A program made the translations under genes and the position numbers. Below, piece by piece: positions 42,691-54,043 of a stretch of 64,000 nt of DNA. Under the pieces are notes generated by a model. That model did not search any database and was not told the origin of the DNA. It saw nothing but the letters and a program-made list of their open reading frames with translations. The stretch spans positions 2,542,001 through 2,606,000 of the forward strand of contig OU862920.1 of NCBI GenBank assembly GCA_917880885.1. Direction: 5' to 3'. Numbering within the stretch: position 1 is the stretch's first letter; every line of letters starts with the position of its first letter. Source of the stretch: Limnephilus marmoratus (lineage: Eukaryota; Arthropoda; Insecta; Trichoptera; Limnephilidae).

Positions 42691-42732
42691 CTATTCAGAT
42701 CTGGTGACCAGACCAGATCTGAATAACCAGGT
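42685..42732. repeat. Perfect 21-bp inverted repeat made of Rep-I ends
   Basis: ACCTGGCTATTCAGATCTGG (plus T) is followed after six bases by its near-exact inverse ending CAGATCTGAATAACCAGGT. Each arm is the Rep-I terminus, so two Rep-I ends meet head to head. Rep-I-like sequence continues to about 42800. Confidence 0.7.
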
Positions 42733-43263
42733 ACTTCCTCACATTTCTCATCCCTATATCCATCCTCTCCCCATTACCTTCAGCCATTACATGCATGCAT
42801 CAACTGGGGCTGCCTTACCCTCACTGAATAAAACGCTCAGTAATTTTCACCGTGAAGAGAACAGTCCGCCACATATTTCAGATTTTTGCGTTCTTTTCTT
42901 GCTACATTCACATTCTTACAGAGGTCTCGTACATTATATATTGTTAAAAGTGCTGAAGTTCATTTGATCTTGATTTATTCAATGTAATAATAATTTATTA
43001 ATTTGCTTCAGTATTAGTCAGTAGTTAATTAAACACTAAAAAGTGCTAACCATTGTAACTTATTATTTATTTTACGTGAATTAAAGCAGATACACTTCTC
43101 GCTCAAGAAACCATAATACAAAATGATTACTTCCATTGGGTGCAACTAGTATAGAATAACAGATTGCATAACTCAGCGATATCTCTAATTTGACTCAACG
43201 TAAAATACACTAATTTGAATACTTATGAATATATTGTTCAACATTTACAGTAGATGGATATTT

Positions 43264-43640
43264 TTGAAGTGAAACTTCTTTAGCGCCGTTAGTGATTTGA
43301 AATTCGAATGAAACGGAAATGCGTCACAACTCAGTTATACACAAATACCGTTCTAATATAATGCGTTCTCAGTTCTAATATAATGCGGTAACTTCGCGCT
43401 TTAACGCGTGCCTTCCATGGCGTAGTGGGCAAGGTGCCTGACAAGTCTCAGCGGCCAGAGAGAAAAACAATCTAATCATTCGAATCCTACGAAATAAAAA
43501 AAAATAATAATAATTTTGTGAAATCAATATCCAATCTTAAAACCACTTAAAAAAACAGAAAAAAGTGAAGAAAGCGACATCTAGCGACTATCTAGTTTCA
43601 TTTCTACCGCGTGTGAATTACACACTCTGATTTTTTAATT
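43264..43640 (+). repeat. Rep-G with a tRNA-like insert
   Basis: Left end GAAGTGAAACTTCTTTAGCG as in Rep-D/F, right end ACCGCGTGTGAATTACACAC. Before the right end is GCGACATCTAGCGACTATCT, also found at 61300-61400. At 43414-43500 lies a tRNA-like piece, with TGGCGTAGTGGGCAAGGTGC resembling an A box and ATTCGAATCCTAC a B box. Confidence 0.55.
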
Positions 43641-44105
43641 TTTTTTAACATAAGCTCCACACATGAAGCCCTGAGAAAAATAATTCCCCTCAGGGTCAAT
43701 GTTGTCTTTGGGGATGCTGTGTGGAGTGTATTTTCAGGAAAATAACGAGAAGAAGTTCTTAAAAGGAAAAAGGTACGATGGGTGGGTAAGAATTTCAGGA
43801 TCAGTGTGTCCAGGATTGACGTACTTATGAATCCATGATGTGATGCAAACCGATGTTCCGAGAGAGTCCCGCTGGAGGGATCCAAAAGTCTACCTCAATC
43901 AGTCTCTCCCGATCCGGCCTACCACGCAGTGTGTGGGCAGACGCATCCGCCGCCAAGTCCTGGACAAACCTCTCCCCATAAATCCGAGCATCCCAATCAT
44001 CAAACGTAATGAACCACTTGGGGTGATCTGTGACAGAGGTGTTGGTTATCCAATATATGGTCACCGGGGCTTTACCCACACATCCTTCCTAAAAATAGAT
44101 ATTAA
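43640..44105 (+). repeat. Rep-A, copy 4
   Basis: From ACATAAGCTCCACACATGAA, through GATCCGGCCTACCACGCAGT, to ACATCCTTCCTAAAAATA. Nearly full length. Confidence 0.7.
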
Positions 44106-44934
44106 AATAGAAGAGGCGAGAAGATAATTAAGTAATTTTTCAATGTCTTCCTCTCCGTTTATTATCCTCAAATTACATCTAACTACGTCGCAGCAACTAA
44201 CTATTGCATAATACATTATTCAAACCTCCGACCAATCTATTTAACCAGACGTTGTTCTAACCCTTCCATGGGCGGTTCTATGGGGGTGATTCCATGGGGA
44301 ACCGTATTCCATGCAATAATTAATATGTCGAAACCAAATGCCTTTCTTCAGTACTTACCCATGCTTTAAATTTAATTCGAAATATATTAAAATACTTAGG
44401 AAAATGGAAACCTGGAAAGTTCCTGCTCGAACTTAATTAAAATCAATTTAGTTCAAGCGCACCGGATACCGTTCTTGCAAAGTACACGTGTATCAGAAAT
44501 AATGTAGATATAGTAGGAAATATTTTATTAGAAAATAGAAAAGGACTAGGGCAGGCATATTATATTTTATTGTAGAATTTGTAAAGCTGAAAGAATTTAT
44601 AAATTGTTTTCCTCAGGATTCATGATCCAAATACAAATATTTCCAATTTTTCTTATAACAAAATAAGTTTTTTTTTCGTTGACAATTTAAAGAAACGATC
44701 AGAAATTAATCTTTCCAATGAACACCTTTAATAAATAACGTTCTTGAAAATAACAAAATCACAAAGAAATACATATTTCAATTATAGGCAAAATAATTTT
44801 TTGGGAAACAAAATATTATATTAAGTATAGTTAGTTATTTTATCAGTTCCACTTTTGAAAATGATACTAAAACTCAAAACAATTCTGAGTTCATTGAACC
44901 AGAGTTACAGCCAAAGAACCAGAATTACAATTTT
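44106..44934. other. AT-rich spacer
   Basis: No recognised features. Confidence 0.35.
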
Positions 44935-45395
44935 ATTTTGGGAAGCGGAATGGGTACCGCCTCGCCGGGAACCATTTATTGGATAACCAACATCTCTCGT
45001 CGTAGGTCACCCCAAGTAGTTCGCTACGTTTGGTGACTTAGATGGGGTGCCCGGGTTCACGGGGTGAGGTTTGTTCAGGTCTTTGTGGCCGACGTATCTG
45101 CCCACCTGCTGCGTGGCGGACCGGACCGAGAGAGACTGGTTGACCTCTCCAGCCAGAATCCCTCGACCCATCGCCTTTCACCGCAGTTTGAAGGCTGTAT
45201 TCTTCTGTCGCTCATGGACACGCTGACTCCCAGATTCCTACCCCCCTTTCATACCTATTTCCTTCCCAAAATTTCCTCTTCTTCCTTCCTTACAAAAAAC
45301 CCTCCATACAGCATCCTCTTAGATCTAGTAGGCCCTCAGGAAAATTATTTTCCCCATGCCCTCCTGTATGAAGCTAATAATAAAAAAGAAAAACA
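44935..45395 (-). repeat. Rep-A, copy 5
   Basis: Minus-oriented: GGGAACCATTTATTGGATAA, AGGTCACCCCAAGTAGTTCG and CCACCTGCTGCGTGGCGGAC. The 120-codon open frame at 45064-45426 lies almost wholly inside the repeat and is not a gene. Confidence 0.75.
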
Positions 45396-45499
45396 ACAAT
45401 CACAGACAGACTCACAAACGAAATAGCATAAAATCAACAATCAAAGACAGACTGACAAACGAAACTAAAGTTCAGATACCTGACTTCCTACTACATACT

Positions 45500-45690
45500 T
45501 GTTATTGAGTTGAGTTGGAGGAACAAGTCCAGATTCTTTTCCGCGCCCTCCGACGTACTTCAAGGTTCTCATTTAGGACCATTATTATTTATTGTGTGTG
45601 TATTTGATAATCACAAATGTTTTTTACGCGTCAATTACCTAGCGTACGATCAAAAATTAATACAAGAGTGTGGAATGTATCGTGAGCATT
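45500..45690 (+). pseudogene. Jockey-like reverse transcriptase fragment
   Basis: Translation from 45510 contains SDVLQGSHLGPLLFIVCVFD, a slightly changed version of the GVPQGS.LGPLLF motif, then VNYLAYDQKLIQECG where YADDLK would stand. This places it over the palm domain. The altered YDQ in place of the YADD core shows it is inactive. Confidence 0.6.
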
Positions 45691-45813
45691 TCCAATCCTT
45701 ATCCTATATTCCTATTCCTCTTCTCCTCACCTAAAATTAATTTAAGACATAATAAAATTCTATCTCCTAGCAACCTTAAAATAGACTTTTAGGCTTGACT
45801 TGATGTAACTTAA

Positions 45814-46523
45814 GAGCGTTTAACCAGCCAGCGGAAGAAAATCCACAGTTCGTTGAAAGTTGTTCTTACGATCGTTCAGGGCGGTTACAATAAGAAAGAT
45901 TAATTATTCTCCGTACCAGCTTTTTAAAATTATAACTCAATATCGATTTTATTTCATTCAAAATTTGCTTTAATTTATACCTACACGCAAAAATGCTTAA
46001 ACGCGTGATGATAAAACTATTAAAATAATGTACTTTTTGTAATTATTTTTTGATTATAAGTATTAATCATCTTTCAATAATGTCTAAGTTAAATAAGAAT
46101 ATTAAAAAAATCTGAAATATATTAGTTTGTAAGTGCGCAAATAAATACACAAACGGACCAAATTTCGTCAAGAAACACATGTACGTATATATATTTTTAA
46201 TGATTTTATTTAAACTAAAATTAAAATTATAAAACATGCGATACCCGGAAAATATATTGATTTATTTTACTGCATGATTATGTGATTTGAAATGGGTGTT
46301 ATATAATACTAAATCTTTTTTGAAAATTTAACAAATTTGCCAACGACCAATGGTATAACCTAATTAAACTAAAAATAAACATTTTTCTCAAAATTTAAAA
46401 CATGCGAATGCTAGATAAAAGAACAATCTTTCGAAATCTATTTATATTTTTTGTGGAAAACAGTCAATACGAACATAAAATCTGATTTAAAAATGACATA
46501 TTTCTGGTTTTATCAGTACCCTC
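45814..46523 (+). mobile_element. TTAA-flanked element L, copy 1
   Basis: 710 bp between TTAA at 45810-45813 and 46524-46527. It shares long stretches in the same order with 51147-51810: GCGTTTAACCAGCCAGCGG, CTTTTTAAAATTATAACTCA, ATAAATACACAAACGGACCA and ACATATTTCTGG. TTAA at both ends of both copies suggests a piggyBac- or Kolobok-type target. Ends show only short inverted similarity (GAG/CTC). There is no coding region. Confidence 0.7.
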
Positions 46524-46527
46524 TTAA

Positions 46528-47410
46528 TGTGTGTGTACATATTTATCTCTTTATTTTATGTAGAAACTGTTTTTTTTTCTTAAAATAAGTAAATTCAGAG
46601 TGCAGGGTTCAACAAGACATGTCCATCATTTGTTTGCTTAAAGTATTTTTTGTAAATAAACTAATAAACTAAATACGAACGTTTCTGGGCTACAAATAAT
46701 TTAATATTTGAAAACTCCTACAAACACCATTTTAAGCGGAAAATTTTGCTTGTGAAATAATGGCGGACTTATATTAATTAGCTAGCGTAGAAATTGAGCG
46801 CACGATGCCGGGAAACCGATGAAAAATTATCACTTGGATAAAAACGGGTCTGATAGATAGATGGATAAATGGGTTAATATTGTTCATTTTAGGTACAACT
46901 TTTCTCACTACATAATATTATCAATACACACATAATAATCAATCAAAATTCATATCAATTGGTCGTTCTGATAACACATTATTATCTATTTTAAACGTAA
47001 AAATAATTGAAAATAAGAAAAAATAATGACAACGCGAAAATAAATACATAAATATTTCTTGAAAATACACTGCGATGACATTTATTTAATTATTGATTGC
47101 GATAATATATAAACTTTTTGTAATCAATAATTGATTTTGAGAAATGATTACAAAATGATTGGATACGATAAAGAATGCAAAAATCACACTTATCCTATTG
47201 TAAAAGAGTTTGTTAGCAACATTTTGTTTTCTAAGAATCAATCATATTGGCCAAAAAACACATTTTTTATTTTTATTTTAACTTGGTGAGTAAAACCTCA
47301 ATTTGTAATATTTAATCTCTGAAGACAATATTAGCGACTCTCAATTGAAAAATTGAAACAGAAAAATCGAAAAAGATACGGTTCCTCTAGGAATTGATCA
47401 CAGGACCTTA
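46528..47410. other. AT-rich spacer
   Basis: No recognised features. Confidence 0.35.
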
Positions 47411-47574
47411 TGGAACGTAACCATACTACGTGACACGTTTAGGAGGGGGGTCTTCAAAATACCACACATGGTACAAATGAGCGGCGGGGTGCTTAGGTTT
47501 TTGGTCACCGGGGGGGGGGGGCGGGGGGGTTAAAAATTTGCAAAAAGATGGTCACGTAGTTTGGATACGTTCCA
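47411..47574. mobile_element. Fold-back MITE
   Basis: TGGAACGTAACCATACTACG then TGAC (47411-47434) is inverted at 47551-47574 with two mismatches. The interior has G runs of 6 and 11 at 47446 and 47510. It resembles the poly-G/C fold-back at 14165 and 50437 in plan but not in end sequence. Confidence 0.65.
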
Positions 47575-47784
47575 GTATCTCTCTTCTTTTGTCTTTCCTA
47601 GATGCGACCGTATATTACAATATTTTGTTTCAAATTTTTGACAAAAAAAAAAACAAAGTTAATTTTTTAATGTTTTGACGTCTTTGATAAAATTCTAAAA
47701 ATGTACAACTGAGTGTAAAACAGTAGTGAGTGAAAATAAGATAAATCTGTAACAACTGGATTTGATCTATTTTAAACGCTATCG

Positions 47785-48492
47785 ATCACAGATGTTAACA
47801 AACATGTCAGTCACACATGTTAACAAACATGTCAATCACAGATGTTAACAAACTGTCAATCACAGATGTTAACAAACATGTCAATCACAGATGTAAACAA
47901 ACATGTCAATCACAGATGTTAACAAATATCACACATGTTAACAAACATGTCAAAAAATCACACATGTTAACAAACATGTCAATCACAGATGTTAACAAAC
48001 ATGCCAATCACAGATGTTAACAAACATGTCAATCACAGATGTTAACAAACATGCCAATCACAGATGTTAACAAACATGTAAATCACACATGTTAATAAAC
48101 ATGTCAATCACAGATGTTAACAAACATGTCAATAACAGATATTAACAAACATGTCAATCACAAATGTTAACAAACATGTCAATCACAGATGTTAACAAAC
48201 ATGTCAATCACAGATGTTAACAAATATGTTAATCACACATGTTAACAAACATGTCAATCACAGATGTTAACAAACATGTCAATCACAGATGTTAACAAAC
48301 ATGCCAATCACAGATGTTAACAAACATGTCAATCACACATGTTAATAAACATGTCAATCACAGATGTTAACAAACATGTCAATAACAGATGTTAACAAAC
48401 ATGTCAATCACAAATGTTAATAAACCTGTCAATCACAGATGTTAACAAACATGTCAATCACAGATGTTAACAAACATGTCAATCACAGATGT
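47785..48492 (+). repeat. 25-bp minisatellite, about 28 units
   Basis: The unit AATCACAGATGTTAACAAAC plus ATGTC is repeated head to tail with scattered substitutions (CACACATG variants, AATAACAG variants) and a few short or lengthened units near 47850 and 47930-47960. The unit contains ACATG and GTTAAC, giving weak self-complementarity. The array begins abruptly after TATTTTAAACGCTATCG and ends at GATGTTTTACATTG. Confidence 0.95.
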
Positions 48493-50256
48493 TTTACATT
48501 GACTTTAAAATTTTAGTTTTTTGCAGTAACTACGGTTATACACTCATTGTTCGACTTTTTTGTTGTAAAGTTAATCGCTTCACATGTCGCAAATATTTTG
48601 GTAGAAACAAAGATAACCGTCGCAAAAAGTTGATATAAAGATTGTTATCCTTGAAAAATAATTTATTTAGAAAGGTCTGTGCAAAATTTGTCAACAGTTA
48701 ACTTTACCGTTGTTACGTTTTAATTGCATTGCGAATATTATGCTAAAATTCTTTAAGCATGATTTTTTTATGTATAATATTGTCCACCATGATGTGTTGT
48801 GGAGGAAATTCTTCAATAGTTGAATTAAAGGTTGAGTAACAACATAATCAAACATTTAAATATTGAACATTTCGGATTGAATTTTTCAGTATGAGTGATG
48901 GTGATTAATATTTGTATGTCAATAAATTAGAAAGTACATAAATTAATGTACTTTTTCTCGTACACAAGCTTTACTGACTTTTTTTAAAACTTAGAAGTAT
49001 TGAGGTATGGATATTTGTGTACTAGGTATTCAATTCAACCAAACCACCCCAGCACAGATCAGGACATTTTGTTGGCCAACCATTGAATTGATTGTTCTAA
49101 TGTGGTGATGAGTCACCACGATTCAATCTATTCGAACATATATTTACTATATTTATATATTTTTTAAATTTTACTGACGTTATGCAAATAATTGCTATAC
49201 AGGTAATATGAAGCTTATGAAAAATTGTGTTTGAAGTTTCTATAGGTCACGTAAAAAACATATTCAAGGAAATTAAATTAAAACAGTTTTGTTTGTGCCA
49301 ATGTTTTGTTATTGAAAATTACATTGATGAAAATTCGCCATAAGTCCCTCACCCTGTGGTGAGGTCTAATTGTAAAGCAAGAGTAATCAAAAGTCATAAG
49401 CAAAAAAAGGCAGGTGGAAATGTACATTTTCGGTCACATTCTGACGTACTATTTATTATATATAATAGGTTGATAAACATGAAAGATCTTAAGTCAGAAT
49501 GTCAGCGTTGAAAATTTTCTTTTTGCTCATAACGGCAGTATGTTCTAAAGTAGTATTATTCATTTGTAAATTTTATTCGTTGTCAAGGGATGGTTGCCAG
49601 ATCTAAGCGTGCACAAAATACAGAATTTTATGCCATATTTTCATTAAAGTTTACTGAACACTAATGAAAATTCCGACTTAATACTCTGCTAGGTCAGTGT
49701 ATACTTTTAGTTCTGTCGAGTGCAGTATAATCCGTGCGTCAAGTGCACTATAATGGAACGTTTTAATTATAAAATATACTTTAAAGAAGCATAAAGAAAC
49801 GTTGCGTTGGATTGAGTCACCGAAATATTGTATTTGTAAGCCTACCTTCAAAGATTTACATTTGTTTGAGGACAAAACTATTAAATACATCATATCCATA
49901 TTGCATATGTATGGGCGCAAACAATTAATTCATCTAAATATTTAAAAGCATAACTTGTTTTAAACTGTAATCATTAAACTAGCGCCATCTATGAAAGATC
50001 AGATTATAAATTATTTTAAGTATTACCAAGGAGGAGGAAGCGCAACACGGTATAACATCCCAAAAATCAATCACAATATACTAATAGCTACATTCATAAA
50101 ATCGCAAAATGACGCAAAGAGCAACAAGGACAAATACATTTAAAACAATCCAACTTAGGTAGTAAATGGAGTTTTGTTTTATAGCACATGAAATAAATAC
50201 AACATGTAATCAATGTAGCAATGAAAATAATAAAGGAATATTGGGTTGGTACTTAC
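48493..50256. other. AT-rich region, mostly featureless
   Basis: No transposon ends or reading frames were recognised, apart from a 45-bp match (GGAAGCGCAACACGGTATAA near 50037) to the fold-back element at 54044-54145. Confidence 0.35.
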
Positions 50257-50321
50257 TTCGTCTTTTTCTAGAGAAAAGTCTTTTTCGTTCAGCTTAGGGT
50301 CCTTGGCATTCTGGGCGACTC
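50257..50321 (-). CDS. Probable 65-bp internal host exon
   Basis: On the minus strand an acceptor (CATTGTTTCAG, rc of the bases just above 50321) and a consensus donor (GTAAGT, rc of 50251-50256) enclose 65 bp. Read in the frame that leaves two leading bases, it encodes VAQNAKDPKLNEKDFSLEKD plus E without a stop. The acidic/basic low-complexity character suggests a surface or linker segment. I do not recognise the protein. It is on the same strand as the exon at 21605-21790 and could belong to the same gene, upstream of it. Confidence 0.5.
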
Positions 50322-50436
50322 CTGAAACAATGTTACATTTGTCTCATATAATTTTACAAGTTTTATGTTAAATTTCAATACATATATTTCGCAACATTAA
50401 CACATGTAAATGAATGTGTAATTTATAAATCAATGA

Positions 50437-50603
50437 GGGGTCGTCCATTAATCACATGAGGCTTGAAAGGGGGGGGGGGGTTCGGAAAAAAACACGAAAT
50501 ATCACGAGGGGGGGGGGGGGTTATAATGAGATATCCCGTGTATGTATTTCTCGTGATATTATTCTGAAAATTTCAAAGTACTTTGTACTAAAAAAAATAC
50601 ACG

Positions 50604-50634
<31 letters not shown>

Positions 50635-50728
50635 GTTAGTCTAAAACCTCAACACATATCACCAGGAGGGGGGGGGGGGGGGGGTTAAAAAGTTGCTAAA
50701 AAACATCACGTGATTAATGGACGACCCC
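50437..50728. mobile_element. PIF/Harbinger-like fold-back MITE, copy 2
   Basis: Ends GGGGTCGTCCATTAATCACA and its inverse, flanked by TGA on both sides (50434-50436 and 50729-50731). It is the reverse orientation of the copy at 14165-14437, with G tracts of up to 21 bases in place of C tracts. The open frame at 50456-50644 is a by-product. Confidence 0.8.
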
Positions 50729-50733
50729 TGAAC

Positions 50734-50850
50734 AAGAAGATAATACTATTAAATCTAAACGAAAATGTGAAAAATAACAAAACACAGAAAAATAAAGACG
50801 AGTGTGCAGTTCATATGCAGTATAAGTTGAACCTTAAGAAAAATAAATTA
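50734..50850 (-). repeat. SINE-2 fragment next to Rep-D fragment
   Basis: 50734-50800 matches the SINE-2 body inverted (AACGAAAATGTGAAAAATAA, AAACACAGAAAAATAAAGAC). 50797-50850 is a Rep-D end (GTGTGCAGTTCATATGCAGT). Confidence 0.55.
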
Positions 50851-50964
50851 GACAAGAGTGGAATAGAAAATAACCCAGATCCTGTAGCCTTACCGGAACT
50901 GGCGTCTCTACCAATTGACACGTTATTAGCTGCTTTTAGTTTTCCCGCGGAAATGCAACGCGGC

Positions 50965-51092
50965 GCGGCGCGGCGACGGTAATGGCTCGCGCCATCTCAT
51001 TTATTTAAAACGAGTGAGGGCAAGAAAATCGATACTATTCTTCCTCTCCCTCATTGGCATTATGGCGCGTGCCATCACCGCCGCCGTGTCGT
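50965..51092. repeat. GC-rich fold-back
   Basis: GACGGTAATGGCTCGCGCCA (50976) and the inverse of ATGGCGCGTGCCATCACC (51061) pair. Inside them GAGTGAGGGCAAG pairs with CTTCCTCTCCCTCATTGGC. The centre is ATCGATACTATT. It has no coding motif. The 70-codon frame at 51014-51226 runs across its right arm into element L. Confidence 0.55.
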
Positions 51093-51146
51093 TTCACGGT
51101 TACGGTTACATGACAGCAAAAAAGGTAATACACATATGTTCCTTAA

Positions 51147-51810
51147 GGGCGTTTAACCAGCCAGCGGCAGAAAATCCACATTTCGTCGAAAGATGTTCTT
51201 ACGATCGTACAGGGCGGTTCCAATGAGAAAGATTAATTATTCTCAGTACCAGCTTTTTAAAATTATAACTCAATATCGATTTAATTTCATTCTAAATTTG
51301 CTTTAATTTATACCTAAATCCAAAAATGCTGAAAGGAGTGATGATAAAACTTTTAAAATTATGTACTTTTTGTAATTATTTTTTAATCTTAAGTATTTAT
51401 CATTATTCAATAATGTCTAAGAAAAATAAGAATGTAAAAAATCTGAAAAATATTAGTTTGTAAGTGCGTAAATAAATACACAAACGGACCAATTTTCGTC
51501 AAGATTTTATTTAAACTGAAATTAAAATTCTGAAATCTGCGTTTACCAGATAAGTATTGATTTCTTTTACTGCATATTTATATGATTTAAAATGGGTGTT
51601 GTGTAATACAAAATCTTTTTTAAAAAATTAACAAAAGGTGCCAATGAGCTTTGGTATAACCTTAAATAAACATTTTTTCTCAAAATTTAAAACATGCGTT
51701 TACTAGATAAAAGTTCAAACTTTCGAAATCAATTTATAGTTTTTTGTGGAAAAGAGTCTAAAATCTGATTTAAAAAGGACATATTTCTGGATTTCTATGG
51801 TCATCCTCTC
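51147..51810 (+). mobile_element. TTAA-flanked element L, copy 2
   Basis: 664 bp between TTAA at 51143-51146 and 51811-51814. It is collinear with 45814-46523, with a ~50-bp gap and scattered changes. Confidence 0.7.
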
Positions 51811-51849
51811 TTAACGCTATAATTCTGCAGTTCTTTCTTACACATTAAA

Positions 51850-52035
51850 TAATGGTAACTAACTAACTAACTGACCATCACGCCTTTTCCCCGCAGGGGT
51901 AGGCAGAGAGGATGAAACGCCAAACAACTCGGTCTTGGCACACACTCTTTGCCTCACTCACATTCATACATCGTCTCATATATATACTCTTCTATTATTC
52001 TGACTTTTGACATGGCCCGTCTCAAGTATCTGATA
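51850..52035 (-). pseudogene. RTE fragment, 3' part left of the hAT insertion
   Basis: Minus strand encodes the same C-terminus as 3247-3513 (CCGCAGGGGTAGGCAGAGAG is the inverse of the AYPCG codons). It is preceded on the plus strand by AACTAACTAACTAACTG, the inverse of the TTAG tail. It is cut at ATCTGATA (52028-52035) and resumes at 53601. Confidence 0.75.
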
Positions 52036-52309
52036 TAGACATGGGCAAAATTGAATGACCGAATTAAATGAATAAATTCAATCTTGTGACACACTTGATC
52101 TGATTCTCAATTTCAAAAGGAATTGATTCTTCATTCCTTACCTTTGGCCTTGTATCGTACGATTTTTAACGGCAACATAAATGTTTAATTTCCATTTATT
52201 TTACTGTTAAATTATTTCAATGAATAATGTGTTCCGTAAACGATTTAAATATTATAATGTTTCATAGGTATTTTTAAAATATATTAAATACCGTATTTAA
52301 ATATTATTC

Positions 52310-52900
52310 AATGGGCGGCGCGCCGCGAAGTTGTCGACGGTATTGTGAACGACTCGTATCCCGCTATCGCCGGCCGCCGTTCTAAAAACCCGTAGATTAA
52401 AACGCGGCCGCGATTCAGCCGAATTGTCCGAGCGTCCCTTTCACGCAAGGAATTAATCATTTGTCGTAGTCAATGTCCTGAGATTGTCCTAAGGTCCCCG
52501 CGCGTCCCGTCCCGTCCGCGTCCCAGGTACTCGTAGCTAGTCTGTCGCTATCGGAAATTGTCCGAAGCGCTTTATTCAGGAATTAAAACTAAAAGTCTTT
52601 TTCACTTGTGACGTTGTTGTCTCTAGTTAACCTCAGACTTAGAAATGACGTCAGATGTCATCGTCTTACATCGCCATCGATTCACGTCAATCTCGGCTCG
52701 AGTGTATCCGAAACGCAGCTCCTCGCGAGTCTCTGCGGGGTAAGACACAAGACACTAGTCAAAAGTGACTAATTCATTGCTCAGTGCCGGCCCTTAATCC
52801 GTCCGAGCGCAGCGGTTCACTAATTCCTCGGCGGGCCAAGCCTTCAATTTCATTACATAGTTAGCCGAAAACTTTCGACATTGAATCCGAACATCGCGGC
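52310..52900. other. GC-rich cargo inside the hAT element
   Basis: GCGGCGCGCCGCGAAGTTGT and many CGTCCCGTCC-type motifs form a GC/CpG-rich block, contrasting with the AT-rich termini. No long frame or recognised motif is present. Its origin is unknown; captured host promoter-like DNA is one possibility. Confidence 0.5.
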
Positions 52901-53131
52901 ATCGGCTAGAAAATTGAGAAGCAAAAATAGTGCACTTGTAATCGTTTTTTTGGCACGTATGAAAGATATTGGAATACAAGTACCTACCTACTTTTAGACG
53001 TGGATCTTGGGTAGATGTAATATGTAAATTTGCATATATTATAAGGCCGATCAGCTGTTGTCAGCTGTCATAAAAAACTGTTTAATTTAAAGATTTAATT
53101 GCTAACTATAAATACATTTTACATGCGAAAA

Positions 53132-53437
53132 ATACGAAAAATAACGATACTAAAAAAAGACAAACATATACATCTAAGTATAGGATTTAGCCTGCGAGAT
53201 AATGAGATAGAATAATCGGTCCTCTCTTTGTGTGGTGCTTCGTAGCCTCCCCACTTATTGTGATTTGAAATGAAACGAAAAAGCGACACTAAAAAGAGAC
53301 AAACATATTAATCTATAGGTTTTAGCCTGCGAGGTAGTGAGATAGAATAATCGGTCTCCTCTTTGTGCGGTGCTTGGTAGCCTATCAGTCTCCTCTTTGT
53401 GCGGTGCTGCGGTGTTTCGTAGTCTCCCCATTCACTC
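53132..53437 (+). repeat. Rep-D core, duplicated in tandem
   Basis: The core GATACTAAAAAAAGACAAAC to GTGCTTCGTAGCCTCCCCA is followed by a second copy starting TTGTGATTTGAAATGAAACG. The block CTCCTCTTTGTGCGGTGC is then repeated once more near 53388. Both family ends are absent. Confidence 0.65.
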
Positions 53438-53461
53438 TAGTGTTTTTTTTTTTTTATTTTT

Positions 53462-53492
<31 letters not shown>

Positions 53493-53608
53493 TTTTTGGA
53501 ATTAATTGAATTAAAGGAATGAATAGAAGGAATCAATTCAAAAGGCCGGGGGAATTAGACGGGATCTATTCACTCCTGGGAATCATTTTGCCCACGTCTA
53601 ATCTGATA

Positions 53609-53735
53609 CATTCACTTCTTGCCATGTCTTCCTCGGGCGTCCCCGACTTCTTCTATCATTCACATTTCCGTCATATATTCTTTTTACACACTATTTCCTT
53701 CAAAGTACTTCTTTTTTGCCACGGGAATTAGGTTT
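53609..53735 (-). pseudogene. RTE fragment, part right of the hAT insertion
   Basis: Continues the RTE C-terminal sequence after the duplication: CTTCCTCGGGCGTCCCCGAC is the inverse of the GRPRK codons, followed by TTCTATCATTCACATTTCCG. Confidence 0.75.
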
Positions 53736-54043
53736 AATTTTCTTTGTGTGAGGAAGATGTATGATAATGAATGTATGTTTCGGAGAAAGAGCTGCCACAT
53801 TATACGTTCAAGAACAAAAGCAAAACCATTAATATTTGACGTTATTTAATTTTTTGAATTCACTCTCACTTCAATATTATCCTTGTTATTCCAATCTTTC
53901 AAAATTATCGACACGGCTAGTAGTATTAAAAGGGGTCTACTAAGACGTTACGGTGCGGTGTGTGACAGAGATGCAAGAAAATGATGACTTTTTGCTTTGA
54001 AGGAAACAACCTACGTATATTGTGTACCTCCGATATTTGTTTT

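Larger units (their letters stand above)
52036..53600. mobile_element. hAT element, 1565 bp, with 8-bp duplication
   Basis: The left end TAGACATGGGCAAAATTGAA and inverted right end TAGACGTGGGCAAAATGATT match at most positions. ATCTGATA flanks both sides (52028-52035 and 53601-53608), and these flanks rejoin a broken RTE fragment exactly. Subterminal GAATGAAT/GAATTAAAT motifs recur at both ends. There is no transposase. The interior holds a GC-rich block (52310-52900), a duplicated Rep-D core (53132-53437) and a T-rich tract (53440-53497). Confidence 0.9.

Noticed and set aside
45064..45426. 120-codon gene
   Set aside because: It coincides with an inverted Rep-A copy.
47817..48020. 67-codon open frame in the minisatellite
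   Set aside because: It is only the 25-bp repeat read in one frame; indels between units break it.
47785..48492. CRISPR-like array
   Set aside because: The whole 25-bp unit is repeated with no unique spacers, and the context is eukaryotic.
50456..50644. 62-codon gene
   Set aside because: It lies across G runs of the PIF-like MITE.
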